64,000 nt of DNA, from contig CACWVU010000017.1 of NCBI GenBank assembly GCA_902764415.1, forward strand, positions 1-64,000, given 5' to 3'. This document shows positions 8,442 through 16,153 of the stretch, one piece after another. The translations under genes were made by a program, and so were the position numbers. Below the pieces are notes generated by a model. That model was not told the DNA's origin. It saw only the letters and a list, made by a program, of their open reading frames with translations, and ran no database searches. The number at the start of each line of letters is the position of its first letter. Positions within the stretch are counted from its first letter, which is position 1. Origin of the DNA: an uncultured bacterium. Its GTDB lineage: Bacteria > Verrucomicrobiota > Kiritimatiellia > RFP12 > UBA1067.

Positions 8442-10916
8442 TTATTCGCCGAGCCGGCGCCAGCCGGGTGGGAGCGAGAGCTCCTCGACGAGCTCGCCGG
8501 ACGGGGCCTTGCGCCAGCCGGCGCGGACGAAACCGCCGCCTCCGACCGGCAGCGTCATCGAAAGCGAGTCGATCGGCAGATCGCGCGGGGGCGAGAACTC
8601 GAGCGTCTTCGCGGCGTAGTCCATCTTCCTCAGCCCCAGCAGGTCGCGGCGGCAGGTCACCGCAATGTGGCTCGCGAAGCCGTGGTTGCAGCTCGCCTCG
8701 GTGCGAATGTACTCCCAGAGCGTGCCGGTGATCTCGGCCATGTAGAGGAAGAACCCGCGCGTCTCCTCGAGGATCTGCGCCGACAGCCCCTCGCGCGCGA
8801 GGCACTCGAGCCGCAGGTAGTTGCCGATGAAGGCGTTCGAGGGGTGGATCTTCGGGAACTTGCCGGTCTTCGCGCGCTTCGGACCGAAATCCTCCACCAG
8901 CCGCTTCCATAGTTCGGGATGGGTCTCCTTCGTCGCAATGCCGAAGAAAAACGCGTAGTACTGGCAAGTCTCGGTGCATTCGCCCGAGAGCTTCAGCGAG
9001 CCGTCCTGCTGGCGCAGCGCGTTGTCGCAGAACCACTCGCCGGTCCAGGACTGGCGGCGGACCGCCTCGCGCACCCGCGCGGCCTCGGCGGCGAGCTCCG
9101 GCATCGAGTAGAGGCGGTCCATCGCCTCGAGCATCCGCGCCCAGAGCATGTTCGAGGGGTAGCTTACGTCCTGCACCAGCGAATTGGCGCGCGACCACTC
9201 CACGAACACCCAGCGCGGCAGCTTCTCGAGGAGCCCGTCGGAGTTGCGGAAGCCCTTCAGGTAGGCGACGAGCGCCTCAAGGCGCGGACGATACGCCGCG
9301 ACGAGGGCCGGGTCGCCGCCGCGGTCGCGGTACTCCTCCACCTCCAGCGCCAGCCACATCGCCCAGTTGGGGATGAAGTTGCCGTTCGGGAAGTCGGCCG
9401 GATAGCACATCGCGAACATGCCCCGCGGCAGAAAGTCGAAGCAGTCCGGCAGCACGTAGTTCTCGAGGAAGAGCCGCTCCGACTCGAGCGAGCCGGTGAA
9501 GAGCTCCGCCGAGCGCCCGAGGAAGAAGCTGTCGCAGAGCCAGCCGGCGCGCTCGCGCCCGGGGCAGTCGGTGAAGACGTCGGCCGAGTTCTGGGAAAAA
9601 GTCTCCTGAGCCGCGGCGAAGATCTTCTCGAGCGCCTTGTCGGACGACTCCAGCGTGGCCCTGAACGCCTCGGGGTTCTTGTATTCCCTGAGCGACGGCG
9701 GGTCGATCTCGAACGCGCCCGAGCAGGCGACGACGTCAGCGTACCTGAGCGTGTAGGGCTCGAACGCCTCGAGCGCATACTCGCCGGGCTCCAGGAGGTC
9801 CCAGACGACCACGTTCGCGCATTCGTAGCGGGTGGGGCTCACCTCGCCGTTCACCAGCACCTCGTCGAAGCGGAAGGCGATCTTGCCCGGACGGAGGCAC
9901 TTGACGCGCAGCATCGGGAAGCCGCTGTCGTTAAGCCCCGCGTCGAAGATCACCGAGTCGCCGTCCGCGAGCGCGATGCGCCCCGCCGCCGCGTCGTCCT
10001 TCCACGGCGTGCGGTTCGTCGCCACGTAGCGCTGGGAAAGGTCCCACCAGTTCTCCTCCAGCTCGCTCTTCGCAAACGCGGCGCCGACGCCGTCGGGGCC
10101 GATTCCGTCCACGAACCTGACCGGACGCGTGCGGCGCTTGGCGTCGAAGACGGTCTTCGCGCGCGACACCGGACGGAACGGACCGCGCACCTTGAACTCC
10201 GCGTAAGGTGCGCGGCGCGGCAGCAGCTTCACCTCGGGACGCTCCTCCAGCGGCGAACTTATATTGGCAAGAACGCCACGCTTCCAGCCGTCTGGGCAGG
10301 ACCGAAGGCGGTAGAGTTCGCTGAACGCGCGCTGGTAGCTGTAGCGCGCCACCTTCTGTACCCGCGGCAGCAGCCACGCCGAGAAGCCGCCGTCCACGCC
10401 GGTGGCGGCAATCACCCGGTCGCCCAAGACCACCTCGGCCTGCAGGAACGGCGGCTGGTCCATGGTGCAGTAGCTGTTGACGTTGTAGCCTGCCACTTCG
10501 ACGGCGAGGATGTTCTGCCCTGCCTTCACCTGGAGCGGAATCTCGTCCACCCTGAAATACCCCTTCGCCGCACGGGCCGGTCCCCAGCCGACGTGCTCTC
10601 CGTTGAGCGAAATGCGGTAGTCGCTCGCGCCGGTGATCCGGAGGAGCGGACGTTCCCCCTCCTTGGCGTCGAAATGCGCCGCGAAGCCGACGAACAGGTT
10701 GCGCTCGAGCGCCATCCATTTCGGCCACACCGGCTTTGCCGCGGCGAAGCGCGGGACAAAAGGGTCTGTATATGCTTTTACTGTATATGCCGCAGGGCGC
10801 GGGTTGGTCTGCGACGAATTCTCTACCCATTCCGACGCGTCACAGCGCATGCCAGCCGCAATTCCGCCCACGATGGCGAGGGCGAGCGCAAGCGCGGACT
10901 TGTCACGGTTGTTCAT
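8442..10916 (-). CDS. Secreted GH78-type alpha-L-rhamnosidase
   Basis: 824 residues from the ATG that begins a signal peptide (MNNRDKSALALALAIVGGIAAG). The N-terminal half is beta-rich with jelly-roll-like features (TGASDYRISLNGEHVGWGPA). The catalytic barrel contains DVFTDCPGRERAGWLCDS, the GH78 block holding the acidic residues around D-C-P-x-R-E-R-x-GW, and GTLWEYIRTEASCNHGFAS, the C-terminal GH78 signature. GH78 enzymes release terminal alpha-L-rhamnose from pectin side chains and other glycans. The -10 box ends 7 nt before this ATG, so the mRNA should be leaderless. An in-frame ATG at 10988 lies upstream of the promoter and is rejected. With the GH106 gene at 29.6 kb it points to rhamnose-containing substrates. 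Confidence 0.82.
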   Translation of the reverse strand: MNNRDKSALALALAIVGGIAAGMRCDASEWVENSSQTNPRPAAYTVKAYTDPFVPRFAAAKPVWPKWMALERNLFVGFAAHFDAKEGERPLLRITGASDYRISLNGEHVGWGPARAAKGYFRVDEIPLQVKAGQNILAVEVAGYNVNSYCTMDQPPFLQAEVVLGDRVIAATGVDGGFSAWLLPRVQKVARYSYQRAFSELYRLRSCPDGWKRGVLANISSPLEERPEVKLLPRRAPYAEFKVRGPFRPVSRAKTVFDAKRRTRPVRFVDGIGPDGVGAAFAKSELEENWWDLSQRYVATNRTPWKDDAAAGRIALADGDSVIFDAGLNDSGFPMLRVKCLRPGKIAFRFDEVLVNGEVSPTRYECANVVVWDLLEPGEYALEAFEPYTLRYADVVACSGAFEIDPPSLREYKNPEAFRATLESSDKALEKIFAAAQETFSQNSADVFTDCPGRERAGWLCDSFFLGRSAELFTGSLESERLFLENYVLPDCFDFLPRGMFAMCYPADFPNGNFIPNWAMWLALEVEEYRDRGGDPALVAAYRPRLEALVAYLKGFRNSDGLLEKLPRWVFVEWSRANSLVQDVSYPSNMLWARMLEAMDRLYSMPELAAEAARVREAVRRQSWTGEWFCDNALRQQDGSLKLSGECTETCQYYAFFFGIATKETHPELWKRLVEDFGPKRAKTGKFPKIHPSNAFIGNYLRLECLAREGLSAQILEETRGFFLYMAEITGTLWEYIRTEASCNHGFASHIAVTCRRDLLGLRKMDYAAKTLEFSPPRDLPIDSLSMTLPVGGGGFVRAGWRKAPSGELVEELSLPPGWRRLGE

Positions 10917-10923
10917 CGCGTGA

Positions 10924-10929
10924 ATTATA
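10924..10929 (-). promoter_or_regulatory. Extended -10, probable leaderless promoter of the GH78 gene
   Basis: Minus strand AAATGGTATAATTCACGCG then ATG. Seven nt separate the -10 from the start codon, so transcription should begin at or within a base or two of the ATG. Confidence 0.65.
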
Positions 10930-10984
10930 CCATTTTTGCCGCTCTCTGTGTTGGCTTCCGCGGCAGTAATGGTTTGCTGGTTAG

Positions 10985-11081
10985 TCAACTTTTCAACTTC
11001 TCAACCGGCGTAGCCCACCCGGCTCCGCCCAACCTTTCAACTTTTCAACCTTTCAACCTTTCAACCTCTCAGGTGCCGCGC
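10985..11081. repeat. Degenerate TTTCAACCT tandem repeat
   Basis: Intergenic tract made of repeated (C/T)TTTCAACCT-like units: 10985-11006 and 11031-11081, broken by a GC-rich 25-nt segment. It lies between the GH78 promoter and the end of the sigma-fusion gene. No coding potential is seen in it. Confidence 0.7.
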
Positions 11082-11135
11082 AAACTGCCGCGGAGTCCAG
11101 TAACATTCACCCAACTAACCCGACTTCTTTCCAAG

Positions 11136-11154
11136 AAATAACGGCGATCCGCCG
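11136..11154 (-). terminator. Weak candidate terminator after the sigma-surface fusion gene
   Basis: Minus strand CGGCG-GAT-CGGCC-like hairpin (CGGCGGATCGCCG) followed by TTATTTCTT, 20 nt after the stop codon. The stem is only 5 bp. Confidence 0.35.
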
Positions 11155-11173
11155 AGACTGCGCAGCGGCTGCG

Positions 11174-13177
11174 TCAGCGCACGATATAGATGAAGCCGCT
11201 GGATCTGACGGGCTGGTCGGGGAGATAGACGGTCTCGGACCACTTGCCGTCCGCCGTGTAGAAGCGGACGTAAACGGTGCCGCGCACAAGGTCCGGCGTC
11301 GCGAACTTCGCCGTCTGGGCGTTTTCCGCAAACGCGCCGAGCCGCTCCGTGTGCGCCCATTCTGCCGCGTCCATCGCGGCGTAATCCGCCCCCCACACGG
11401 CATGGACATCGGTCTCCGCCGTCGAGGCCACATCGCGGCGCAACGTCACCGTCAGCGTCCGGCCGACGAAACTCACGGAGTCGATGGTCAGAATGCCTCC
11501 GATGTTAACCGCAGAACCTGCGAGGAACGGCGTCGCGCTGCCGTTCGGGCACCAGACGCCGGCGACAAGATCGTAGAGACCATAGGTGCCGTCCGAAATT
11601 TTGCGAACCGGCACGAAGTCGTGTATCAGCTCGCGCGGGGATGCGGAGTCGTTGTAGAACTTGAGGGAGTAAAGGCGCATGACGCCAAACTGGTCCGGAT
11701 CGTTCCCCGGCCCGTTGCCGGCGGCGAACACGAAGACGTTTGGCCCGGAGCTAATCGTTGCCTGCGTCACGTTCTGGATATTGGTCGTCGCTCCGCAGAT
11801 CGCGCGATAGTTGCTGCTGCCAGTACTCTCATCAAGCGTGATCTGCATCCTCTCGTTTCTGGTCAGCTTGGCATTGTAGGCAGGCATCGTCGCATTGTAC
11901 CAGAACAGTCCCGTGGGGAATGTGCCGCTGCCGCCAGTGCTCGTCGAGATCAGCAACTTGGCGTTCTGATCCTTGACGACAGACGACAAGTAAACGCCAT
12001 AGCCGGTATCGCGATCGTCTGTGTCGTGGAACGCCCCCTTCTGGAACGAACTGTAGCCGATGAAATCAATGGCGAAGCCCAATCTGACACTGTTCGGCGC
12101 AAAGCCGCAGTCGATATACTGGTGCCCCGTGTCCGTCGATTCAATGTATTCAACCGCCTCAAACCCGCCAGGCAACACGCCGGCTGGCATGACGTCAAGT
12201 GGCGTTGAAAACTCAACTACTTCACCCAGCTCCACCGTTCCGTTCGCGGCAACGATGCCAAACTGGAGCGTGTAGTCGGCTCCAAGCCGAAGACCGGGGA
12301 TTGTGGTTTCGTAGAGTCCAGTGAATTGCGTGGCACGCGCCAGCCAGTTCGTGTCGGCGTGGTCTCCCGTGCGGTATGTGACGAAAATATCGTATGGATC
12401 GACTTCCGCCCCCGCCGGGAAAATCGACGCCTTCGCCGTCGCCGAGCCATCGGCGTTCGGCGACACGGGGCTTGTCTTGTACAGGCAGACGTCGCGCCGA
12501 CCGGCTTCGTAGGGTCCTATCAGGCCCGACATGCAGATTTCGCCAAGCTGGACGTAGTCGTTGTTGCCGGTCGATCCCGTGAAAGCGAAACGAACATGCC
12601 GAAACGCCACTGGCAGCTCAAGCGAGAAATCGGCCGTGTAGCAGCCGTTCACCGGGCCATAGAAGGAATACGTCAACCCGGAATGGCTGTCAACCAGCAC
12701 CCAATCGTCGTCCGAGGACGGGTTTTCCTTGTCGCTGACCTTGATCGTCCACGCAGCAGGAAGACGGTTGGGGATTTGCCACCCGCCGGCCGTCGTCACA
12801 TTGGCCATGCGAAAGCCGTATTGTCCCAAGAAGAGCGGACGGTTTCCAAACGCCGCCGGATTGAAGGACACCGTGACCGTCGCGCCTTTTGACAAGACGA
12901 AAAGCACGCGGCCATTTTCGGAGTCAGCCTTGTTGTTGTCCGCAGTCAGGTCGCCGTCGAAAAGCTGCATGACGGCGCTCAGGCTATCGCTGGCCGAATG
13001 TGCGCCGGTGTACGCCACCGTAAACGGCGACTCGACTTCGCTCTGCCGCACCGTCTCCATGATGTCGATCACGGCGAATTCGTTGGTGCTCGCCGCCAGC
13101 GCGGCGGATGCGCCGCAGAGAACCGCCGCGGCCGCAACCAATTTCGCCGCATACTTCTTGACTATTGAACCATTCAT
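11174..13177 (-). CDS. Nested product: secreted lectin-like surface protein from an internal start
   Basis: In-frame ATG (13175-13177) eight nt after AAGGGGG on the minus strand, followed by a classical Sec signal peptide with two Lys, a 16-residue Ala/Val/Leu core and an ASAALA cleavage site. It gives a 667-residue secreted protein. Such a signal peptide makes little sense in the middle of a fusion that is already past a membrane segment, so independent translation is likely. Function unknown; the VEYIES-TGHQYID block recalls concanavalin-like domains of gut surface and phage proteins. No sortase or PEP-CTERM anchor was seen at the C-terminus. Confidence 0.6.
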   Translation of the reverse strand: MNGSIVKKYAAKLVAAAAVLCGASAALAASTNEFAVIDIMETVRQSEVESPFTVAYTGAHSASDSLSAVMQLFDGDLTADNNKADSENGRVLFVLSKGATVTVSFNPAAFGNRPLFLGQYGFRMANVTTAGGWQIPNRLPAAWTIKVSDKENPSSDDDWVLVDSHSGLTYSFYGPVNGCYTADFSLELPVAFRHVRFAFTGSTGNNDYVQLGEICMSGLIGPYEAGRRDVCLYKTSPVSPNADGSATAKASIFPAGAEVDPYDIFVTYRTGDHADTNWLARATQFTGLYETTIPGLRLGADYTLQFGIVAANGTVELGEVVEFSTPLDVMPAGVLPGGFEAVEYIESTDTGHQYIDCGFAPNSVRLGFAIDFIGYSSFQKGAFHDTDDRDTGYGVYLSSVVKDQNAKLLISTSTGGSGTFPTGLFWYNATMPAYNAKLTRNERMQITLDESTGSSNYRAICGATTNIQNVTQATISSGPNVFVFAAGNGPGNDPDQFGVMRLYSLKFYNDSASPRELIHDFVPVRKISDGTYGLYDLVAGVWCPNGSATPFLAGSAVNIGGILTIDSVSFVGRTLTVTLRRDVASTAETDVHAVWGADYAAMDAAEWAHTERLGAFAENAQTAKFATPDLVRGTVYVRFYTADGKWSETVYLPDQPVRSSGFIYIVR

Positions 13178-13990
13178 TGCATTTTCCCCCTTGTTAGTGT
13201 TAAAATTATCAGTTACCTCGGCAACAACCTGGGGACTGTCCCCATCTGCTCCCGTTGTTTGCGATTCTTGATTAGCGGATAATCCTGTCAAAGACCCATC
13301 TGAGACCTCCGTGCTCTCCGCGGGAGCCGCTTCTGCCGCGGGTTCTGCCGCGGTAAACAGCGAGGGCGCAAGCCCGACGGCGACCGCCGCGGCGTAGACG
13401 AGCGATCCGCCGAAGAGTACCGCGGCAATTGCAAGCGCGGCACGGCCCATCATCTTGCCGAGCCGCTTGGCCAGCACCTTGCGGGCATAGTACAGGTTGC
13501 TCCGCACCGAATCCGGCGAACGGCGGATGATTTCCGCGATCTGGCGGATGGGAAGCGACTCGAAATAGCGAAGCATGATGATCGAGCGCACGTCAGGGGG
13601 CAGGCGGGCGATGGCGCTGCGGACCAGTTCCGCGTCGGAATGGGCGAGAATCGCCTCGTCGGTCGAGTTGTCGACCGCCCCAAGCTCGGCCAGTCGCTCG
13701 GCGTCGGTCTGGTCGACGTAGACCGTGCAGGCGCGCGCCTTGCCGCGGATGGAGTTTTGATAGTGGTTGCGGACGGCGGCACGGAGCCAGGCGCCGGTCT
13801 TGTCCTCGGACGGCAGTTCGTCCTCCGGCTTCGCGAGATACGTCTCGACGGCCTTCATCGCGAGGTCTTCCGCAGTCTGGTCGTCGCCGCAGAGCCGCTT
13901 CGCCTCGGCGAGCAGCATGGAATAGTACCCGCGCATGAGACGCAGCGCCTCACGCTCGATGTCATTCCTCACTTCTCTGATAAATCCCAT
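11174..13990 (-). CDS. ECF sigma factor fused through a membrane segment to a secreted surface protein
   Basis: One uninterrupted 938-codon frame. Residues about 20-95 are sigma region 2 (YYSMLLAEAKRLCGDDQTAEDLA) and about 125-180 region 4 (AIARLPPDVRSIIMLRYFES, then the helix-turn-helix IAEIIRRSPDSVRSNLYYAR). A hydrophobic stretch follows at about 183-207, then a Pro/Ala/Glu/Ser/Thr/Gly-rich linker. At residue 272 a second Met begins a perfect signal peptide (MNGSIVKKYAAKLVAAAAVL, ending ASAALA). The remainder (about 640 residues) is beta-rich with a lectin-like VEYIESTDTGHQYIDCGF block and the tail SSGFIYIVR. The N-terminal part would act in the cytoplasm, the C-terminal part outside. An internal Shine-Dalgarno and a possible internal promoter suggest that the second part is also, or only, made separately. 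A 5' leader of about 210 nt precedes the gene. Confidence 0.8.
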   Translation of the reverse strand: MGFIREVRNDIEREALRLMRGYYSMLLAEAKRLCGDDQTAEDLAMKAVETYLAKPEDELPSEDKTGAWLRAAVRNHYQNSIRGKARACTVYVDQTDAERLAELGAVDNSTDEAILAHSDAELVRSAIARLPPDVRSIIMLRYFESLPIRQIAEIIRRSPDSVRSNLYYARKVLAKRLGKMMGRAALAIAAVLFGGSLVYAAAVAVGLAPSLFTAAEPAAEAAPAESTEVSDGSLTGLSANQESQTTGADGDSPQVVAEVTDNFNTNKGENAMNGSIVKKYAAKLVAAAAVLCGASAALAASTNEFAVIDIMETVRQSEVESPFTVAYTGAHSASDSLSAVMQLFDGDLTADNNKADSENGRVLFVLSKGATVTVSFNPAAFGNRPLFLGQYGFRMANVTTAGGWQIPNRLPAAWTIKVSDKENPSSDDDWVLVDSHSGLTYSFYGPVNGCYTADFSLELPVAFRHVRFAFTGSTGNNDYVQLGEICMSGLIGPYEAGRRDVCLYKTSPVSPNADGSATAKASIFPAGAEVDPYDIFVTYRTGDHADTNWLARATQFTGLYETTIPGLRLGADYTLQFGIVAANGTVELGEVVEFSTPLDVMPAGVLPGGFEAVEYIESTDTGHQYIDCGFAPNSVRLGFAIDFIGYSSFQKGAFHDTDDRDTGYGVYLSSVVKDQNAKLLISTSTGGSGTFPTGLFWYNATMPAYNAKLTRNERMQITLDESTGSSNYRAICGATTNIQNVTQATISSGPNVFVFAAGNGPGNDPDQFGVMRLYSLKFYNDSASPRELIHDFVPVRKISDGTYGLYDLVAGVWCPNGSATPFLAGSAVNIGGILTIDSVSFVGRTLTVTLRRDVASTAETDVHAVWGADYAAMDAAEWAHTERLGAFAENAQTAKFATPDLVRGTVYVRFYTADGKWSETVYLPDQPVRSSGFIYIVR
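13264..13291 (-). promoter_or_regulatory. Possible internal promoter inside the sigma-surface linker
   Basis: Minus strand perfect -35 TTGACA (13286-13291), 16-nt spacer, -10-like AAGAAT (13264-13269). It would place a start site about 80 nt before the internal ATG at 13177. The region is unusually AT-rich for this genome. The -10 matches only four of six bases. Confidence 0.35.
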
Positions 13991-14386
13991 GCCCTTAACA
14001 TTTTAGTGTCAGGCAAACGGCAAAATGTGAGAAAAAAATTTTCGCGGCACATCCGCCGCGTCAGCAGTTGCCGGGGACAAAATGGCCGGACCCTTTTGTT
14101 CCTCTCAGGCTTCCATCCGACGCCTCCCATGTCCGCAATGTCTCCACTGCGCGGGAAATCTGGCTTGCCTCGGCGGACTGGGGCAGTCCCTTTCCGCCTA
14201 AGCGCACGTATTATACCATAAATTCAGGTCTGCGGACGGTGATCTCGCGAAAACCGCCGGCCGCAGGCCTGTCCGGGCTCTCTCAGCCGGATACTGCCTA
14301 ATGGCACACTAGTATACGGCGGGGAGTGGAAGAACTGACAGGAAAGTGTTTGAGTTGAGAGGGTTTGAGTTGGGAGGCGGATAGCG
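13991..14386. other. Intergenic region between hipA and the sigma-fusion gene
   Basis: About 400 nt without a gene. 13991-14203 is the presumed 5' leader of the sigma-fusion mRNA. 14210-14215 is its -10 box. 14216-14386 follows hipA and holds two copies of a 15-nt unit GTTTGAGTTGRGAGG (14348-14362 and 14363-14377). No strong terminator or ORF with homology was seen. Confidence 0.6.
14210..14215 (-). promoter_or_regulatory. Extended -10 promoter of the sigma-surface fusion gene
   Basis: Minus strand TTTATGGTATAATACGTGC: TGG plus TATAAT. The leader to the ATG at 13990 is about 210 nt, the longest in the window, leaving room for post-transcriptional control. Confidence 0.65.
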
Positions 14387-15667
14387 CTATGCTTCCAGCC
14401 GGCGCGCGATCGCCTCGGCAAGCTCGCCTCGGACACCGGCCTCGGACGCAAAGCGCGGCCAGTCTCGGACGGCGTTCTTCACTTCGTCAAGGACTGCGCG
14501 CGCCCTGCGCTCGCGCATGTTGGCGAACGTCGCCAAGGCGAGGATGTCCGCGTCCTCGATGCCGATGCGCTTGCCGTTGACGGACATCTGATGCCGCGAT
14601 GTCCAGTCCCCTTCCGGATTGTGCGCATAGCAGACGTCGTATGCCGGCGCAAGCGCCCATTCGCCGCGCCGGTCCATCAGGTACGCGATGTTCTTCACGT
14701 GGTCGTCGCAGTTCCACGCAAGGACGTTGAACGCCATGCGGCGGAATAGCTGCTCGTCCGCCCGCGCGTCGTTCACGACCTGCCGCGTGACGCGAAACGC
14801 CTGTTCGTAGGAATAGCCGGCGGGGTCGTTGAAATCCATGTGCGCCATCGCCCCCAGCGTCTGCGCATGCAGCTTGCCGCCGTCCGGAAGCCGGTCGAAC
14901 CGCCGCGTCATGAAGTGCCGCCCGTCCCAGAGACGGCATTCCGTCATCTCTATCCCGGCGGCGCGGGCCATGAGATGGTATGCATACTCGACGCGGCCAT
15001 AGCCCCACTTGTCGTCGCCCTCCCTGTCGCCGTTGCCCGCGATTCCGTCGAACTTGACGAGCCAGTAGCCGAATCCTCCGGGAAGCGCAATCTGGCCGGA
15101 GCGCACTTCGCCCGTCGCCTCGTTCCAGCCGATGAGCGCCTTCGCCCTGGCGCCGCCGGCGGAAGATCCGACCCTGAGGATGGAGGCGTACCGCTTCATG
15201 TCGGGGACGAGCCTGGCGACGGACTCGGTCCGCACCCTGAGCACCTCGGCTGCCAGTTCGGCAAGGGCGTCGACATGGAGCTCCTCCGTCTTGTCCTCGT
15301 CGTCGAACAATGCCGGCCTGTACTCAAGCGCCCCCATCCCGCGAACGCCGGTGTAGCAAAGGCGCTCAATCGGCGTGAGGCTTTCCGGCAGCCGCCCCTG
15401 CGCCTTCAGCCACGCCCCGATCACCGCGTTGCCGAACTTGTCCGGAAGCGAATCGGACAGCATTCCCGGAAGCCCGTGGAACGAGACCTGCGGAAGCGCG
15501 GCAAAAGAATACGTTCCGGCGCCTACGGGCATCATCAGCGGCGATGGCTCGATGCCCGCATCAATAAACTCCCGGTCGTATGCAAACGACGCACAGGACG
15601 ATCCCTCGGTCCTTGACACAACGCCGATGCGCCGTCCCCAAAGATAGACCTCCGCCGCTTCGCTCAT
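14387..15667 (-). CDS. hipA: HipA-family serine/threonine kinase toxin
   Basis: 426 residues from the ATG that overlaps the hipB stop (ATGA). HipA features in order: N-terminal strand VYLWGRRIG, the LSDSLPDKFGN block, SSAGGARAKAL (Gly-rich loop with the autophosphorylatable Ser equivalent), the catalytic motif NCDDHVKN and the metal-binding PAYDVCY. HipA kinases phosphorylate an aminoacyl-tRNA synthetase, typically GltX, and stop growth; HipB neutralises them. All key residues appear intact, so the toxin is probably active. The gene is the second of a two-gene operon and convergent to nothing; the plus-strand peptide locus starts on the far side of hipB. Confidence 0.88.
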   Translation of the reverse strand: MSEAAEVYLWGRRIGVVSRTEGSSCASFAYDREFIDAGIEPSPLMMPVGAGTYSFAALPQVSFHGLPGMLSDSLPDKFGNAVIGAWLKAQGRLPESLTPIERLCYTGVRGMGALEYRPALFDDEDKTEELHVDALAELAAEVLRVRTESVARLVPDMKRYASILRVGSSAGGARAKALIGWNEATGEVRSGQIALPGGFGYWLVKFDGIAGNGDREGDDKWGYGRVEYAYHLMARAAGIEMTECRLWDGRHFMTRRFDRLPDGGKLHAQTLGAMAHMDFNDPAGYSYEQAFRVTRQVVNDARADEQLFRRMAFNVLAWNCDDHVKNIAYLMDRRGEWALAPAYDVCYAHNPEGDWTSRHQMSVNGKRIGIEDADILALATFANMRERRARAVLDEVKNAVRDWPRFASEAGVRGELAEAIARRLEA

Positions 15668-15999
15668 TGGTCTGTCCCCCACATATTAGCCACCGCTCGC
15701 CGACGCCGCGCGCGCTTCGGCAATGTTCGCCTTGCGAGGATGTCCTGCGGCGACAACTGCACCTCCGGGAGCAGGGCCTCAAAGCCATCCGTCAGCGACA
15801 ATGCGCCGCAAACGGCGAAGAAGACATCAAGCCGAAGTCCTCCAGCACCAGACTCAAGCCGCTCAAGCGAGCGCTTGGACACCCCGGCTCGCTGCGATAG
15901 TTCTGCCTGCGTTATGTTGCGAGCAAGCCGGATTTGCGCAAAACGCCTGCCCGCCTCTCGTAAAGCCTCGTCCAAAGTCATTGCGACATTGAATTTCAC
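15664..15999 (-). CDS. hipB: HipB-like helix-turn-helix antitoxin
   Basis: 111 residues from a GTG with AAGGTGG four nt upstream; an ATG at 15981 is the alternative start. Residues about 15-65 form an HTH_3 domain (RFAQIRLARNITQAELSQRA, then GVSKRSLERLESGAGG). The C-terminal tail (LARRTLPKRARRRRAVANMW) is basic. As in other hipBA loci the antitoxin gene comes first and overlaps the toxin gene by ATGA. The product should bind its own promoter and hold HipA inactive. Confidence 0.82.
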   Translation of the reverse strand: MKFNVAMTLDEALREAGRRFAQIRLARNITQAELSQRAGVSKRSLERLESGAGGLRLDVFFAVCGALSLTDGFEALLPEVQLSPQDILARRTLPKRARRRRAVANMWGTDQ

Positions 16000-16012
16000 A
16001 ATTCCACCTTTC

Positions 16013-16065
16013 TGGCGAATTACATCTTGATTACGCCTATTACTCGCCAACAACTGCGTATTATA
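16013..16065 (-). promoter_or_regulatory. hipBA promoter and possible operator arms
   Basis: The -10 TATAAT is at 16060-16065, in TGTGGTATAATACGCAG. Downstream, inside the leader, lie TGGCGA (16013-16018) and TCGCCA (16044-16049), an inverted pair 25 nt apart that could be HipB half-sites. The arms are only 6 bp, so the operator part is a guess. Confidence 0.5.
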
Positions 16066-16153
16066 CCACAATCCTCCGCAGTTGCGCAAGGGGCACGAGC
16101 CAAGTTGTCAATAGGCGTCAGATTGGCGGGGATTGGACGTATATGAGCATGGT

